Origin: Rhodocollybia butyracea
Taxonomy: Eukaryota > Basidiomycota > Agaricomycetes > Agaricales > Omphalotaceae
Reading direction: 5' to 3'
Assembly (NCBI GenBank): GCA_015501585.1
Contig: JADNRY010000162.1
Span: forward strand, 80,972-144,971
Length of the DNA stretch: 64,000 bases
In this document: piece after piece, positions 24,480-35,211 of the stretch
Position numbering within the stretch: the first letter of the stretch is position 1
Layout: each line of letters opens with the position of its first letter
The notes under the pieces: generated by a model
Told to the model about the DNA's origin: nothing
The model's input: only the letters and a program-made list of their open reading frames with translations
Database searches by the model: none
Program-made: the position numbers and the translations under genes

Positions 24480-26460
24480 ACCACCGAGATATTCCAGCTC
24501 AGCTCTTTCCGCACCCCCCCTCTCTGTATTACACCAAATGACACTCTCCCGGAGGGGGGGGGAAGACAGATTTCACAATCTGCAATCTGTTTAATACCCT
24601 CCGTGCTCTGCATCTCTTACGCCTCGCGTTCACCGCGGAAGCTCTCGACTTTCCCCGGGGTCGTCCCTTTCTTTCTAAAAGCTCGCCTTGGTTTGAAACA
24701 CCGAGTGGATCTATTCATCGCCCTAGTCCGATCACTATCGTCCCATTCCCAAATCCCGCCGTCGTTTCGCCATCTTTCCTATCCATCCTATCCGATGCCC
24801 CAACTACGTTCAAGATCCTTAACATCGAAGCGCTTGTTCGATATCGACGGAAGGCTTCAATGGGGGGTTCATGAGCTGCTACAACTGCATCTTGGAAGCC
24901 GAACGCAACACCCTCGATATGTACGCTCCGGCAATGAAATGTTCCGCGTTGAAGTTGATTAATCTTTGCGAGGGTTTCCCTTTTGGTCTTGTCAAGGCCC
25001 CAGATCGTTGGGTTTTGATATAGAAGGTTTTCTTTGAGCAGTCGCAGCTTTCGCGTAAGCAAGTTGAATCTTGTTGTTTTTCTGAACAGTACTCAGCCCT
25101 TATCGATTTTGGTAATTGGACTATTATCATGCATTGTTTGGGAATAACACAGTATCTAGAAAGACAAGGCTTGTAAGGTAGTTGCGCAAGAGCAGCAGAG
25201 GTAACAACCGATGCGTACGGGTACGTGAAGACTTCCTTTTGGTCAGGCCGCAATATCGATGTGCAAAGGTATATGAGATTCCTACCAATTAGGATCCGTG
25301 TGCACAGATGCCCTAGGTAATATAACGACGTTACATACGTACGTATAACCTACATAACACCTCCTCCAAAAGCCCAGGAAAAAAAATCCTATGATAGATA
25401 CAATATTTAGAAAAGACCGATTATCCACGGGTATACATACTTCGCGAGGCTCACCAAAAGTACCCTATCATTCCCATCCCAATACTCATAAGAGTCATAT
25501 CCGTACCTACCTCCCAAGGCGAATCAGCTACGCCTAGACTTGGAGTGTCCGGTACAGGGTGCATCCAGTTCACGATAACGCCTTCGGACCAAGAACATGG
25601 GAAGAAAACACCACGCTGCTGCTGTAGGTCGCGCTCGTCGATGGGTCCTGTCCTTGTGTGCTTGGCGAAGCGGATGTCTTAATTCATGTAATGGGACAAA
25701 ACGAGTGCGAAAGGAAGTGAAAGCAGAAAACCGAGAGGAAGAGCGCGTGAAGGCAGTACCAGTCCGCGATCTCGCTAAAGCGAGAAGGACTTCCTCGGCG
25801 ACGCGTCAGTATTCTGGCAAGGTGAGCTGCGAGGGCAGAAGTGGGAAGGTGTATCTATATCTATCGATGCCAGCGCCAGAGGGAGCGTCAAGGCGCTGGT
25901 GGAAGAGCGCGTCATTGACTATCGGGATGGGAATAGGATCCTGGTTCTGGGTCGAACCGGTTTTGAGTCATCATGCATGGTTCTGGAGAGATGTGAGGCT
26001 CGGAGGAAGACGGAGGCAGGAAATGTCGATGAAGATCCTTTTGAATTTGAGGCTGACGCTGAGGGTGGCTGGCGTTCCAGAGAGGGGAGAAGACGTGGCA
26101 AGACATATCAATGAGCATTTGAACCTGAGAGAAGAGGTAAGAAAGGGAACGGAAAGTAGGAAAAATGAACGAACCTTCGCCTGGACCTTCAAGAAGAGGC
26201 ATAAAAGACATCCTGTTCTCCGTCAAAAATCAAACCCTCTAGCGACGAACGGGACAGCAAATAGATGTCGACTTCTCCGCCTTGAGATCCTCGTTCGGGT
26301 GCGCAGGAAGTTGAGCTAGATTACCTTGGCCTGCAAAGCTGTGGCGTAGCTAAAAACGCTTCCTGAAATCACCGTCAATTGTAGAGGAGCTTTTTCTTTT
26401 TCTGGGCTCTCCGAGATCAGTTCGCGGGTGAGATGGGCGCCAAGTTCCAACGTGGGTTTC
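24480..26460. repeat. dispersed repeat family, copy B (left part)
   Basis: Collinear with copy A and, from about 25430 on, with copy C (40810-42250). An open plus-strand frame at 25597-26319 is Arg/Lys-rich and not conserved in frame in the other copies, so I do not call it a gene. The copy is interrupted at 26460 by a retrotransposon and resumes at 35217. The 5 bp GTTTC at 26456-26460 is the left target duplication. Confidence 0.75.
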
Positions 26461-26743
26461 TGTAACGAAGTAGTCTCTTGTTGAATCTGGCGCCCATCGG
26501 CACCTGACACGTTCCTTATCGTTTCACTTATCTTATCAGTTTACTCGCTCGTTGCTTACTCGCTTTCGTTCATATAATATCCACTTATAGTAATAGTCTT
26601 TGAAAAGGTATATAAGCTAGCTATCTACTGTAAGTACGATAGGTTCTACAGAATCAAACCCACACGTTACAACGGTTCTCTCGCACCTCTCTAAAATCCC
26701 CCACTTCGTGTGATACTACCGTGATTTGTCACCTGGTGTTACA
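26461..26743 (+). repeat. 5' LTR of the Gypsy element
   Basis: TGTAACGAAGTAG...GGTGTTACA, 283 bp, with the short terminal inverted repeat TGTAAC/GTTACA. A TATA-like GGTATATAAGC near 26607 probably serves the element's promoter. Confidence 0.95.
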
Positions 26744-26860
26744 TATTTTGAACCCTCTACAACAAACTACTCTATCTAAACACTCTGCTCATCGTCCTAC
26801 ACGGCAACCCCCTCGTCTGATCAACGCGGATTCCGACCCGGACACCAAAAACATTTCACC

Positions 26861-29800
26861 ATGACTAACAACTCGACAAACAATCTAAACCGCGACACTA
26901 GCCGCTACAACCTTCGGCGTGGCCCAGGTCAGTACCAAAATAAGGATCTTACCATCCTTCCCGTCAGCGATGACGAGCAGACTGCTAAACGCGGTCTGAA
27001 CCCCCAAGTGGGAATTGAATCTCCCTCTACCTCAGAGGTCGAAGATGAGGCTGCTGCCGTTTCCGGCAGTCAGCAACCGTTGGCTGAGGGCATTGCAAAT
27101 GACCTCGCCGATGATGAGGGAAATTCCAACGAATGGATAACCGTTCGTTATGGATCCCGCCCCAGGGCCACTAGCCTTGATAGCAGTACTATTAATAAAT
27201 ATAATTCGCATCCTGTAAAGATTGCGAAACAAAGTATTAAGCCGGAACGGGTCAAGAAACCCGTACCGTTGACAATGGCTCAAGGAGCTACTATTATGGA
27301 AGCTGAAAAGCGGCTTTCTCAGGCTCAGCGGAAGGCTATTCAGAAGCGCATGAAAGCTGTTGAGCAAACCACTGCTGGTGACGACCAGAGCAGTGACACT
27401 GAATCTACCACCTCGAGAGGTGAAGGACCATCTAATGACAAAGGGAAGGGTCCAGACCCAAAGAATTGGGCAATGGCAGATATCTCTGATGAAGATGTCA
27501 ACATTGACATGCAGCGGGAGGCTCTTGAAAACTTCAGGGCCATCCGCGATGCTCAGAACGTCCCTAAACACAAGGACGAGCCAAGAAAAATCAAGATTAA
27601 AGCTAAGAAGCCTAGAAAACGGTCAGACCATCGTGCAGGCTCAGAAGCCTTAACCGATTTAGTTGAGTCCCATATCAGGGATATAGTTGAGCAACGGCCT
27701 AGGAAGCCGAAAGACTCGGAAAAACCACCAGCTCGGAACGTTGGGCGCATTGTGCGCCCTAGCGAGCTTTTAGCTTCAACCAATCATTTAGCTAAATTGC
27801 TGACACCGGCCAAACGCAAGAAGCGCACTGTGAAGCGAAGGAGTAAGGGTCTGGGTAATCCCGGGGGATCGTCCGACTCTTCCTCTAGCTCTTCCAGCGA
27901 AGATTCTAGCTCTTCGTCGGACTCAGACTCTTCTGATGATGACAGCACTACGTCGTCTTCCGATTTGGAATACAGACGCTCTGATAGGCGCCGCCATAAG
28001 CGTCGCAATACTAAAAGGAAGCAAAAGATGTTACTTAAACCCGACCCGCCAGAGTCCTATGATGGCTCGGTGGATGTACGGGCCTTCATAAAATTTGTAA
28101 CGGAAGGGACAGCATATGTTCGAGATGGTTATGTGCCCAAGAATCGACGGGTGCTCAAGCTTTCTAAATACCTAAAGGGGAAAGCTTATCAGTTCTACCT
28201 AACCTCCGTTGCTGATTCTCCATTTGACTGGAGACTGAAGAAGTTTTTTACGGAACTGTATAACTATTGCTTTCCGTTGACATATCGACTGGACCAACGC
28301 CGCAAATTGAAGCGTACCTTCCAGAATGATAAATCTGTGCGTGATTATCTTGCCGAACTCAATGATTTGTTCAACACTATTGGACTTATTGATGAACGAG
28401 AAAAGGTCCATAAATTGTGGTCTGGGTTAAACCGAAAAATCCAGAAAGGTCTCTGGAGAGAGAAACTCAACCCTGAGTACTCGTCCTATAATGAGATTGC
28501 CAGTGCGGCTGAACTTGTTGAAATCATTGAGAATGTTGATCCAGGCGATGAACCGCCGAAAAGGAAATCGGACAAACCTGCATCGGGATCCGGTAACGGA
28601 AAAGGCAATAATAATATTCTCAATCAGTCCTTCCCAGCGAAGGGAAAGAAACCTCCTCCACATGGGAAGAAAAATAATTTCTCCCATCAGGGTAGTAGCT
28701 CAACTCAGAACGTGGGACAGAGCTCACGAAATAATAACCCAAACAAGAAAAATCATTCCCAACGTCGGGAGCTTTCTGAAAAGGAGAAAGAGGAATATCG
28801 GGCATCTGGTCGATGTTTCCGATGTGGCGAGCAAGGCCATATGTCCAATCGATGCCCTCAAGGGAAAATGGTGAAATCCACCAATAACGGACCTCCCGGA
28901 ATGTCAAGCAATCACATTAGTGTTGCCGCCAGAACCGACGAGCAATTAAGAAGTCTCGCCGATACCACCGAGGAAATCACTGAGATTGGCCTTGGAATGG
29001 TAGGCATGGAACTAGCTTCTGGCGACCCCCAGAGTGGTACACTCTCAGAAATTGACGAATCTGACCATGACTCAATGCCGGACTTACAGTCAGTTAGTGA
29101 CTCCGACTGTGAGACAACATCAACTGACAATCAGTACGATGGGAGGGATATTAATTATTTGCCCTACCCAGTGCCTAAGTGTGATTTAGTCCTTGAAGGT
29201 GCATATATGCGCCCGAAAAGCGAGGATAATCGAACATATCCAGGCACACCCTGGATGTACAGGCATTTAAACCACCCTAACCATGGGTATGAGTCTCAAT
29301 TACCCCCAAGGTGTATTGGCGACATGCTGGCTCAACGTGCCATGTACCTACTAGATATGGCAGCCCCATATCCAACAGATTCGGATCGCGCAAAGGATAA
29401 TATTGGCCGTTTCTTTGTCTACCAAATTAATGATGGTCGATATTGCATTAGTGACTCCGATTATTTCGGTGAGATTCATCCCGATTTCGAGGATTTCGAA
29501 GATGTGTACTGTGAAGTGACCCAGCTCGAGGACCCTGATTTCCAGTTACCCTACTGGTATGCATTGGAACGGGCTCGTATGACAGATGGGAAAGTTCGTC
29601 TTCGAGATTTTGAGATCCTAAAATTACATCGGATGGAAAAAACTTATGAACTAGGCATTGTAAAATGCTTGGGACTGGGTGAGCCATACCTTGGTGACTC
29701 TGAAGAGGAAGACATTTTCCGATTCAATATTGAGGAATATGATTCCGAGAATTATCAAGTTCTCGATGCGCACCTAGAATTTTGCGCAACACTTCCAAAA

Positions 29801-32203
29801 ATCCATATGCGGAACATTAGATTTGATCTGATCCGCTGGTACCAAAAGCAGCTGGTCCGCGCATATCAGGAAATGAACGAAGACCAAGAGGTGTGTTATT
29901 TTACACCAAAATGGTTCTTACGGGATTTGTTCATATCTGAACAGCGTGGCGTGTTGCCTACCCAAGGCTGGGAAAATTATTTCGTTGAATTAAATGGGGT
30001 ACAAGTGCCAAAGGGAACGTACCCAGCTGTTCAGCGTAATGCGGCGATGACAAAAGACTTTTCACGTCAAATTCCGAAACCACTTGTGGTTGTGGTGAGA
30101 CTGAATGGGCACCCCGCCCGTGCCCTCATAGATACCGGATCTCTCGGAGATTTTGTGTCTTCGACATTTGCAGACCAGCTGGGAGTTCAGAAGATTGAAT
30201 TGACTAAACCTTTGCCACTGCAACTTGCAGTACAAGGGTCCCGCTCGAAAATAAATTGGGGAATTCAAGCCCAGTTCGAGTACCAAGGAATCTCCGAGCA
30301 ACGTTACTTTGATGTTGCAAATTTATCAAGTTACGATATTATTCTGGGAACACCTTTCCTATACCAGCATAAAGTTGCGACGGCTTTCAATAATCCTAAA
30401 GTGGTGATTGGGAGCGTTGCATCACTTCCTATTCAAGGTGTGAATGTTGCAAAGCTCTCATCCAGAGCAATGGATCTGTATGAGGATCGTCTGAATGCTG
30501 TACGGAAGGAGTTAGTAGAGTACGCTCAACCTCTGTGCAGAACTATGGCCGAAACAGACTTACCTCCGTTTAGAGCTATTAATCACACAATCCCTTTGAT
30601 AGACGAGTCGAAGATCTTACCATGGCGGCCGTCTAAGTGCCCGGAGAAATTCCGGAGTCAGTGGGCTGAGAAACGCGATGCATACTTACGATCAGGTAGG
30701 TGGAAAATTACCAGTTCAAGTAACACTGTACCTATGTTGCTAATTCCAAAACCCGGCAGTACAAAATTACGCGTCGTCGTCGACCTACGTGCTCGGAATG
30801 CCAATACACGGAAACTCTCATCTCCAATGCCAGATATTGAGGGAATCAAAAGGCGAGTTGCTCGTGCCAAGTATCGTTCAATTATTGACGGCAAAGATGC
30901 CTATGAACAGATTCGGATTGTCCCTGAGCATGTGCCGCGCACTGCTGTAACTACACCAGATGGGAACATGGTGAGTCTGGTTATCCAGATCGGCGATTGT
31001 AACGCCCCAGCAACTTACCAGGCGCTCATGAATTACCTCTTCTCAGAATACATTGGCCGTTTCATGGATGTATATTTGGATGATATAGTTATCTACTCCG
31101 AGACGTTGGAAGACCATATAAAATATGTCAAATTAATAATTGACATTCTCAAACGGGAGAAGCTTTACCTTAGTAAGGAAAAGCTTCATTTCTTGCCTAA
31201 GGAATTCAAAGTATTGGGTTGTATTATCGATGATAAGGGGATCCGGATGGACCCACATAAAGTTGATGCTATACTCAAATGGCCAACCCCTACGAACCGG
31301 GACCTTCTTCGAGGATTCCTGGGTTCTGTGGGATATCTTGCCGACGATATTGGCTTAGTGCGAATATCTATGGGACATCTAAGTTCCATTACAGGTGATA
31401 CTGTTCCATTCCGCTGGACTTACGTTGAGCAACGGGCTTTTGAGGACGTGAAACGCCTCGCTGGAGGTGCCAAAGATCACCATCGGGTGCCTCTGAGTTA
31501 TGCTGACGATTCACCTCCAGTGTGGATGATCACTGATGGGTGCGCAACTGGTATTGGTGGCGCCGTTTGTCAGGGCAATGATTGGAAAACTGCTAAAGCA
31601 GCAGCCTTCTATTCGGCGAAGCTGAACTCAGCTCAGCAAAATTACCCTGTGCACGAAATTGAAATGTTAGCTGGCGTAGAGACCATGCTCCGCCACAGGG
31701 ATATCCTGCAAGGCGTAACTTTCAAGTGGATTACTGACCATAAAGGTCTTGTGCATCTGTTGAAACAGAAAGATTTGTCTGGAAGGCAAGCACGTTGGTT
31801 AGAGAAAATTTCGGAGTTCAGTTACGAAGTTGTGTATGTCCCCGGCGAGGATAATATCCTTGCCGATGCTCTGTCACGAATTTATTCGAACGATAAGCCT
31901 GGGACTGTGCGCGCGCGCAGTGAATACACATACCACGATGTTATTGACAATGATGCGTTGTTGCTGCATAATGTAACAATGCCGGTGCTCGTTGATCTTG
32001 AGGCAGCTTCTGCTATGCCTGAATTATTTGCTATGAGCACACGGAATGTTGGGAACCGGGTGGAGACCAGCTGGGAATTTGCTCGGCGAATGAAAAATAA
32101 GCGTTTCGTCCTGCACGGCCCCGTGAAGAACGAAAGGAGGGCGGGAGTACCAATCCAGATCCTAGTTCTTCAGGGAATTCTCAAACTGAAACTTTACCTT
32201 TAA
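26861..32203 (+). CDS. Gag-Pol part 1: gag, protease, reverse transcriptase, RNase H
   Basis: 1,780 residues. The N-terminal gag is charged, with a Ser/Asp-rich stretch. A CCHC zinc knuckle CFRCGEQGHMSNRC (about residues 652-665) binds nucleic acid. The aspartic protease active site is DTGS at 1091-1094. RT has the YLDD catalytic motif at 1405-1408, and RNase H begins with TDGCATGIGG near 1558 and includes TDHKGLVHLL. The linker VPGEDNILADALSRIY is typical of Gypsy Pol. The frame ends in an unrelated tail (VLQGILKLKLYL) just where the next frame becomes open, so it is probably joined to the integrase by a -1 shift or is broken by a recent indel. Apart from this junction the frame is uninterrupted, supporting a young copy. 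Start: first ATG, 117 bp after the LTR. Confidence 0.93.
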   Translation: MTNNSTNNLNRDTSRYNLRRGPGQYQNKDLTILPVSDDEQTAKRGLNPQVGIESPSTSEVEDEAAAVSGSQQPLAEGIANDLADDEGNSNEWITVRYGSRPRATSLDSSTINKYNSHPVKIAKQSIKPERVKKPVPLTMAQGATIMEAEKRLSQAQRKAIQKRMKAVEQTTAGDDQSSDTESTTSRGEGPSNDKGKGPDPKNWAMADISDEDVNIDMQREALENFRAIRDAQNVPKHKDEPRKIKIKAKKPRKRSDHRAGSEALTDLVESHIRDIVEQRPRKPKDSEKPPARNVGRIVRPSELLASTNHLAKLLTPAKRKKRTVKRRSKGLGNPGGSSDSSSSSSSEDSSSSSDSDSSDDDSTTSSSDLEYRRSDRRRHKRRNTKRKQKMLLKPDPPESYDGSVDVRAFIKFVTEGTAYVRDGYVPKNRRVLKLSKYLKGKAYQFYLTSVADSPFDWRLKKFFTELYNYCFPLTYRLDQRRKLKRTFQNDKSVRDYLAELNDLFNTIGLIDEREKVHKLWSGLNRKIQKGLWREKLNPEYSSYNEIASAAELVEIIENVDPGDEPPKRKSDKPASGSGNGKGNNNILNQSFPAKGKKPPPHGKKNNFSHQGSSSTQNVGQSSRNNNPNKKNHSQRRELSEKEKEEYRASGRCFRCGEQGHMSNRCPQGKMVKSTNNGPPGMSSNHISVAARTDEQLRSLADTTEEITEIGLGMVGMELASGDPQSGTLSEIDESDHDSMPDLQSVSDSDCETTSTDNQYDGRDINYLPYPVPKCDLVLEGAYMRPKSEDNRTYPGTPWMYRHLNHPNHGYESQLPPRCIGDMLAQRAMYLLDMAAPYPTDSDRAKDNIGRFFVYQINDGRYCISDSDYFGEIHPDFEDFEDVYCEVTQLEDPDFQLPYWYALERARMTDGKVRLRDFEILKLHRMEKTYELGIVKCLGLGEPYLGDSEEEDIFRFNIEEYDSENYQVLDAHLEFCATLPKIHMRNIRFDLIRWYQKQLVRAYQEMNEDQEVCYFTPKWFLRDLFISEQRGVLPTQGWENYFVELNGVQVPKGTYPAVQRNAAMTKDFSRQIPKPLVVVVRLNGHPARALIDTGSLGDFVSSTFADQLGVQKIELTKPLPLQLAVQGSRSKINWGIQAQFEYQGISEQRYFDVANLSSYDIILGTPFLYQHKVATAFNNPKVVIGSVASLPIQGVNVAKLSSRAMDLYEDRLNAVRKELVEYAQPLCRTMAETDLPPFRAINHTIPLIDESKILPWRPSKCPEKFRSQWAEKRDAYLRSGRWKITSSSNTVPMLLIPKPGSTKLRVVVDLRARNANTRKLSSPMPDIEGIKRRVARAKYRSIIDGKDAYEQIRIVPEHVPRTAVTTPDGNMVSLVIQIGDCNAPATYQALMNYLFSEYIGRFMDVYLDDIVIYSETLEDHIKYVKLIIDILKREKLYLSKEKLHFLPKEFKVLGCIIDDKGIRMDPHKVDAILKWPTPTNRDLLRGFLGSVGYLADDIGLVRISMGHLSSITGDTVPFRWTYVEQRAFEDVKRLAGGAKDHHRVPLSYADDSPPVWMITDGCATGIGGAVCQGNDWKTAKAAAFYSAKLNSAQQNYPVHEIEMLAGVETMLRHRDILQGVTFKWITDHKGLVHLLKQKDLSGRQARWLEKISEFSYEVVYVPGEDNILADALSRIYSNDKPGTVRARSEYTYHDVIDNDALLLHNVTMPVLVDLEAASAMPELFAMSTRNVGNRVETSWEFARRMKNKRFVLHGPVKNERRAGVPIQILVLQGILKLKLYL

Positions 32204-32232
32204 TTCCCGAACAAGGAAGTAATTCTTCGGAC

Positions 32233-34863
32233 ATGTCGAGCTCACCAGATGAAGCTCATGATTCAGAGTCAAACTCGGAATCAACCCCCACAAAGGACAA
32301 CACTCCACAAGAGTCGTTGAACAAATCTCTACTTGCCGCATTGGCTGCAAGCCGATCCAAGCTCAATCTTGAAGTTGTTCTAAAGGATCAGTATATGAAC
32401 GACTCCACATTCAAGAATATAATTGCCAAACCGAAAGAATTCCGTAACTTCGAAGTATCGGATGGGCTTGTATATCTGAAAATGCACGATAGGAAAGTCT
32501 TGTGCATCCCGACGCTCACTGTGAATGGTCGGAATATCAAAGAATGTATTATTGACGAAGCACATTCATTATTAGCTCACCTCGGTCCTAAGAAAACGAC
32601 GGACTACCTTCGGGACCACGTCTGGTGGAAAGATTTAGTCTCAGATGTCAATTCATACTGTGAAGCTTGCCGAACGTGCAAGCGCACAAAACCGAACAAT
32701 GCCCGACCGTACGGGTTGTTGAACTCCTTACCAGTCCCAAGTTATCCTTGGGAGTCAATTGCATTGGATTTTGTTGGTCCACTACCCGAATCGAAAGATC
32801 GTAACAGCTCGTATGATATGATCACAGTGGTTATTGATCTACTAACGGGAATGGTACATTGTATCCCTAGCAAAACAACCTACAAGGCGAAACAAATTGC
32901 CGAACTAGTATTTGCTGAAGTCTACAAGCATCATGGACTTCCAAAGAATATTATTAGTGATCGCGATTCACTGTTTACGAGTATGTTTTGGACTCACCTA
33001 CATAGCCTAATTGGCACAAAATTGAAGATGTCCAGTGCCTACCATCCCGAGACTGATGGATCGACGGAGCATGCAAATCGTACAGTAACTCAGATGCTAC
33101 GCCAATGCGTGGCGGTTGACCAAAAAGATTGGGTCACTAAACTTCCATCTGTTGAGTTCGCAATTAATTCAGCACGTTCAGAAACGACGGGATACTCACC
33201 ATTCTTTCTGAATACTGGACGGATGCCACGCTCATTCCTGTGGAATTCCGCAGATAGAAATGAATATCCGGGAATTCGAGTTTATGCACAAAAAATGAAG
33301 CAAGCAGTCATACAAGCGCATGACAGCATCTTGAACGCCCGGGTGAAGCAAACCCGCGACGCTAATCGGCGCCGTCGACCTGCTCCTTTTGCGGAAGGAG
33401 ATCTTGCGTATATCTCCACAAAGAACATTTCCTTTCCTAAAGGATACGCAAGGAAATTAGTACCAAAGTTCATCGGACCCTACAAGATACTGAAAGATTT
33501 TGGAAACTCTACCTTTAAGATGGACCTCCCTTCGAGATTGAAGCAGCGAGGTGTCCATGATGCGTTCCATGCATCGCTCCTTCGAATCCATGTGCCGAAC
33601 GATGACCGCCTCTTCCCGGGACGACTTGAGACCCAAGTAGCTGATTTCGGGGAATCCGAGGAAGAATGGGCCGTGGATCACATAGTCGCCCACTCCGGGA
33701 CGCGATCGAATGCATTATTCCAAATAAAGTGGAAGTCCGGAGACCTCACCTGGTTGCCCTATGAAAAAATAGATCATTTAGATGCACTCGGAGATTATTT
33801 TGAGGCAATCGGTATTTCTGACATTCGTGAGCTCACGGATGGAGGGCGCAACGACGTACCTGATCCGAATTTGGATCCAGACGCTGGAGTGACGGCTGCG
33901 CCTGCGCTGCTTGTTAGTCTCATGCAAGTTGCCCTAGAAAACTCAGGGTCAAAACTTGACGAAAAAGATATAAACGGACCCCTTGAACTCACCTCTCTTT
34001 CAGACTTCCCACTGATGGCCAATCCCAACAGCACTCCTTCCAACACACCTTCGCCTCGTCCTCTCGCTTGGACCCAGCGGTCAAAGAATGACAAAATACT
34101 TGTCCGATCCGGCAGTTACACTTACTCCTTGGATGTTGTCGAGATTCGCAGTTGTCTTGACTTCGATACTCAACTCCGGAAACCGGGAGCTATCCTTACC
34201 AAGCTTAACATCCCTGTTGTCTACCCCTTCTTCGCTGAAAGAGTCAACAATGACCCACTGATCGAAGGAACGCTTGCAGTCTTTGATTTCGAGTCTGGGG
34301 CCATCTTCGCACCAATGCCGGCCGTTAATCGAGAAATCTTCGCACCACTCACTCGAGGAGGAAACAGCCAGCCTCCTATCTTGCAGACGCTCGGGTTGTC
34401 TGGTCGGGACACAAAACAACAGAATTTATTTGGTCGCTTATTACTACAGGGCGCGGAACGAAGTGTTGCACTAAGGGATAGGCACGGTAAAAGAGAAAGG
34501 AGAAGAAAGCATCGTCAGACAGATGCCAGTACTTCCAAGGATAACTCACGTAATATCCCTACCCCAGGATCTAATTCTATCCTATCCTTCGGATCCATTC
34601 CCCATGTTCCTTTGCCAACCTTTGGTAATCCTGTGATTCCTATGGCACCGACTTCTTCCATGTCACTCCCAATCCAGAACTCCGGCTCTATGCCTGGGGC
34701 ACTCACGCCCACTGAAGAATCGCATTTGGACGCGATGATCCAGTCCTTGAATCCGAAAGCCACCGATGATTTCGGTTTCTACCCGGAGCCGCTCCCAATC
34801 CCAAACGGTCCTAAGACTCCGGCCAGTGTTGGTGAAAGCGACGTGTCAATGAAGAATACTTGA
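32233..34863 (+). CDS. Pol part 2: integrase with chromodomain and long C-terminal extension
   Basis: 876 residues from the first ATG, but the frame is open back to about 32105, overlapping the previous frame by about 100 bp; the upstream part encodes natural-looking sequence (STNPDPSSSGNSQTE). The HHCC zinc domain has H111, H116, C143 and C146. The catalytic core has D179, D243 and E279 with the exact D-x35-E spacing. A chromodomain-like stretch (WAVDHIVAH, FQIKWKSGDLTWLPYE) lies near 474-524 and probably directs insertion to chromatin. About 350 further residues are rich in Ser, Pro and Thr and include a compact segment around VRSGSYTYSLDVVEIRS. The enzyme inserts the cDNA copy into the genome. 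All catalytic residues are present. Confidence 0.92.
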   Translation: MSSSPDEAHDSESNSESTPTKDNTPQESLNKSLLAALAASRSKLNLEVVLKDQYMNDSTFKNIIAKPKEFRNFEVSDGLVYLKMHDRKVLCIPTLTVNGRNIKECIIDEAHSLLAHLGPKKTTDYLRDHVWWKDLVSDVNSYCEACRTCKRTKPNNARPYGLLNSLPVPSYPWESIALDFVGPLPESKDRNSSYDMITVVIDLLTGMVHCIPSKTTYKAKQIAELVFAEVYKHHGLPKNIISDRDSLFTSMFWTHLHSLIGTKLKMSSAYHPETDGSTEHANRTVTQMLRQCVAVDQKDWVTKLPSVEFAINSARSETTGYSPFFLNTGRMPRSFLWNSADRNEYPGIRVYAQKMKQAVIQAHDSILNARVKQTRDANRRRRPAPFAEGDLAYISTKNISFPKGYARKLVPKFIGPYKILKDFGNSTFKMDLPSRLKQRGVHDAFHASLLRIHVPNDDRLFPGRLETQVADFGESEEEWAVDHIVAHSGTRSNALFQIKWKSGDLTWLPYEKIDHLDALGDYFEAIGISDIRELTDGGRNDVPDPNLDPDAGVTAAPALLVSLMQVALENSGSKLDEKDINGPLELTSLSDFPLMANPNSTPSNTPSPRPLAWTQRSKNDKILVRSGSYTYSLDVVEIRSCLDFDTQLRKPGAILTKLNIPVVYPFFAERVNNDPLIEGTLAVFDFESGAIFAPMPAVNREIFAPLTRGGNSQPPILQTLGLSGRDTKQQNLFGRLLLQGAERSVALRDRHGKRERRRKHRQTDASTSKDNSRNIPTPGSNSILSFGSIPHVPLPTFGNPVIPMAPTSSMSLPIQNSGSMPGALTPTEESHLDAMIQSLNPKATDDFGFYPEPLPIPNGPKTPASVGESDVSMKNT

Positions 34864-34928
34864 CCCGCTGACCATGGATGGCGTCGAAAAGAAAAAGAGA
34901 TCTTCGTGGACGATCTCTGGAGGGCGTA

Positions 34929-35211
34929 TGTAACGAAGTAGTCTCTTGTTGAATCTGGCGCCCATCGGCACCTGACACGTTCCTTATCGTTTCACTTATC
35001 TTATCAGTTTACTCGCTCGTTGCTTACTCGCTTTCGTTCATATAATATCCACTTATAGTAATAGTCTTTGAAAAGGTATATAAGCTAGCTATCTACTGTA
35101 AGTACGATAGGTTCTACAGAATCAAACCCACACGTTACAACGGTTCTCTCGCACCTCTCTAAAATCCCCCACTTCGTGTGATACTACCGTGATTTGTCAC
35201 CTGGTGTTACA
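34929..35211 (+). repeat. 3' LTR of the Gypsy element
   Basis: 283 bp; I found no difference from the 5' LTR when reading the two side by side. It is followed by the GTTTC target duplication at 35212-35216. Confidence 0.95.

Larger units (their letters stand above)
26461..35211 (+). mobile_element. complete Ty3/Gypsy chromodomain LTR retrotransposon
   Basis: Two 283-bp LTRs starting TG and ending CA (26461-26743, 34929-35211), identical by eye, flank two long frames encoding Gag-PR-RT-RNaseH and an integrase with chromodomain. GTTTC is duplicated at 26456-26460 and 35212-35216. Domain order PR-RT-RH-IN is that of Ty3/Gypsy (Metaviridae-type) elements. The sequence after the left LTR (TATTTTGAACCC) is the presumed primer-binding region, but I could not match a tRNA or a self-priming hairpin. 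A purine run at 34886-34900 is a possible polypurine tract, although 28 bp separate it from the LTR. Confidence 0.97.

Noticed and set aside
24159..24962. 267-codon plus-strand open frame
   Set aside because: It crosses the edge of repeat copy B, and the peptide conserved with copy A lies in a different frame; no motif or splice support.
25597..26319. 240-codon plus-strand open frame
   Set aside because: Arg/Lys-rich, inside repeat copy B, and the frame is not kept in copies A, C or F.
27032..27571. 179-codon minus-strand frame within the Gypsy gag gene
   Set aside because: Shadow of the intact gag-pol frame.
32233..34863. Integrase as an independent gene with its own start at 32233
   Set aside because: The frame is open and protein-like upstream of this ATG, so it is more likely part of one polyprotein joined by a shift or broken by an indel.
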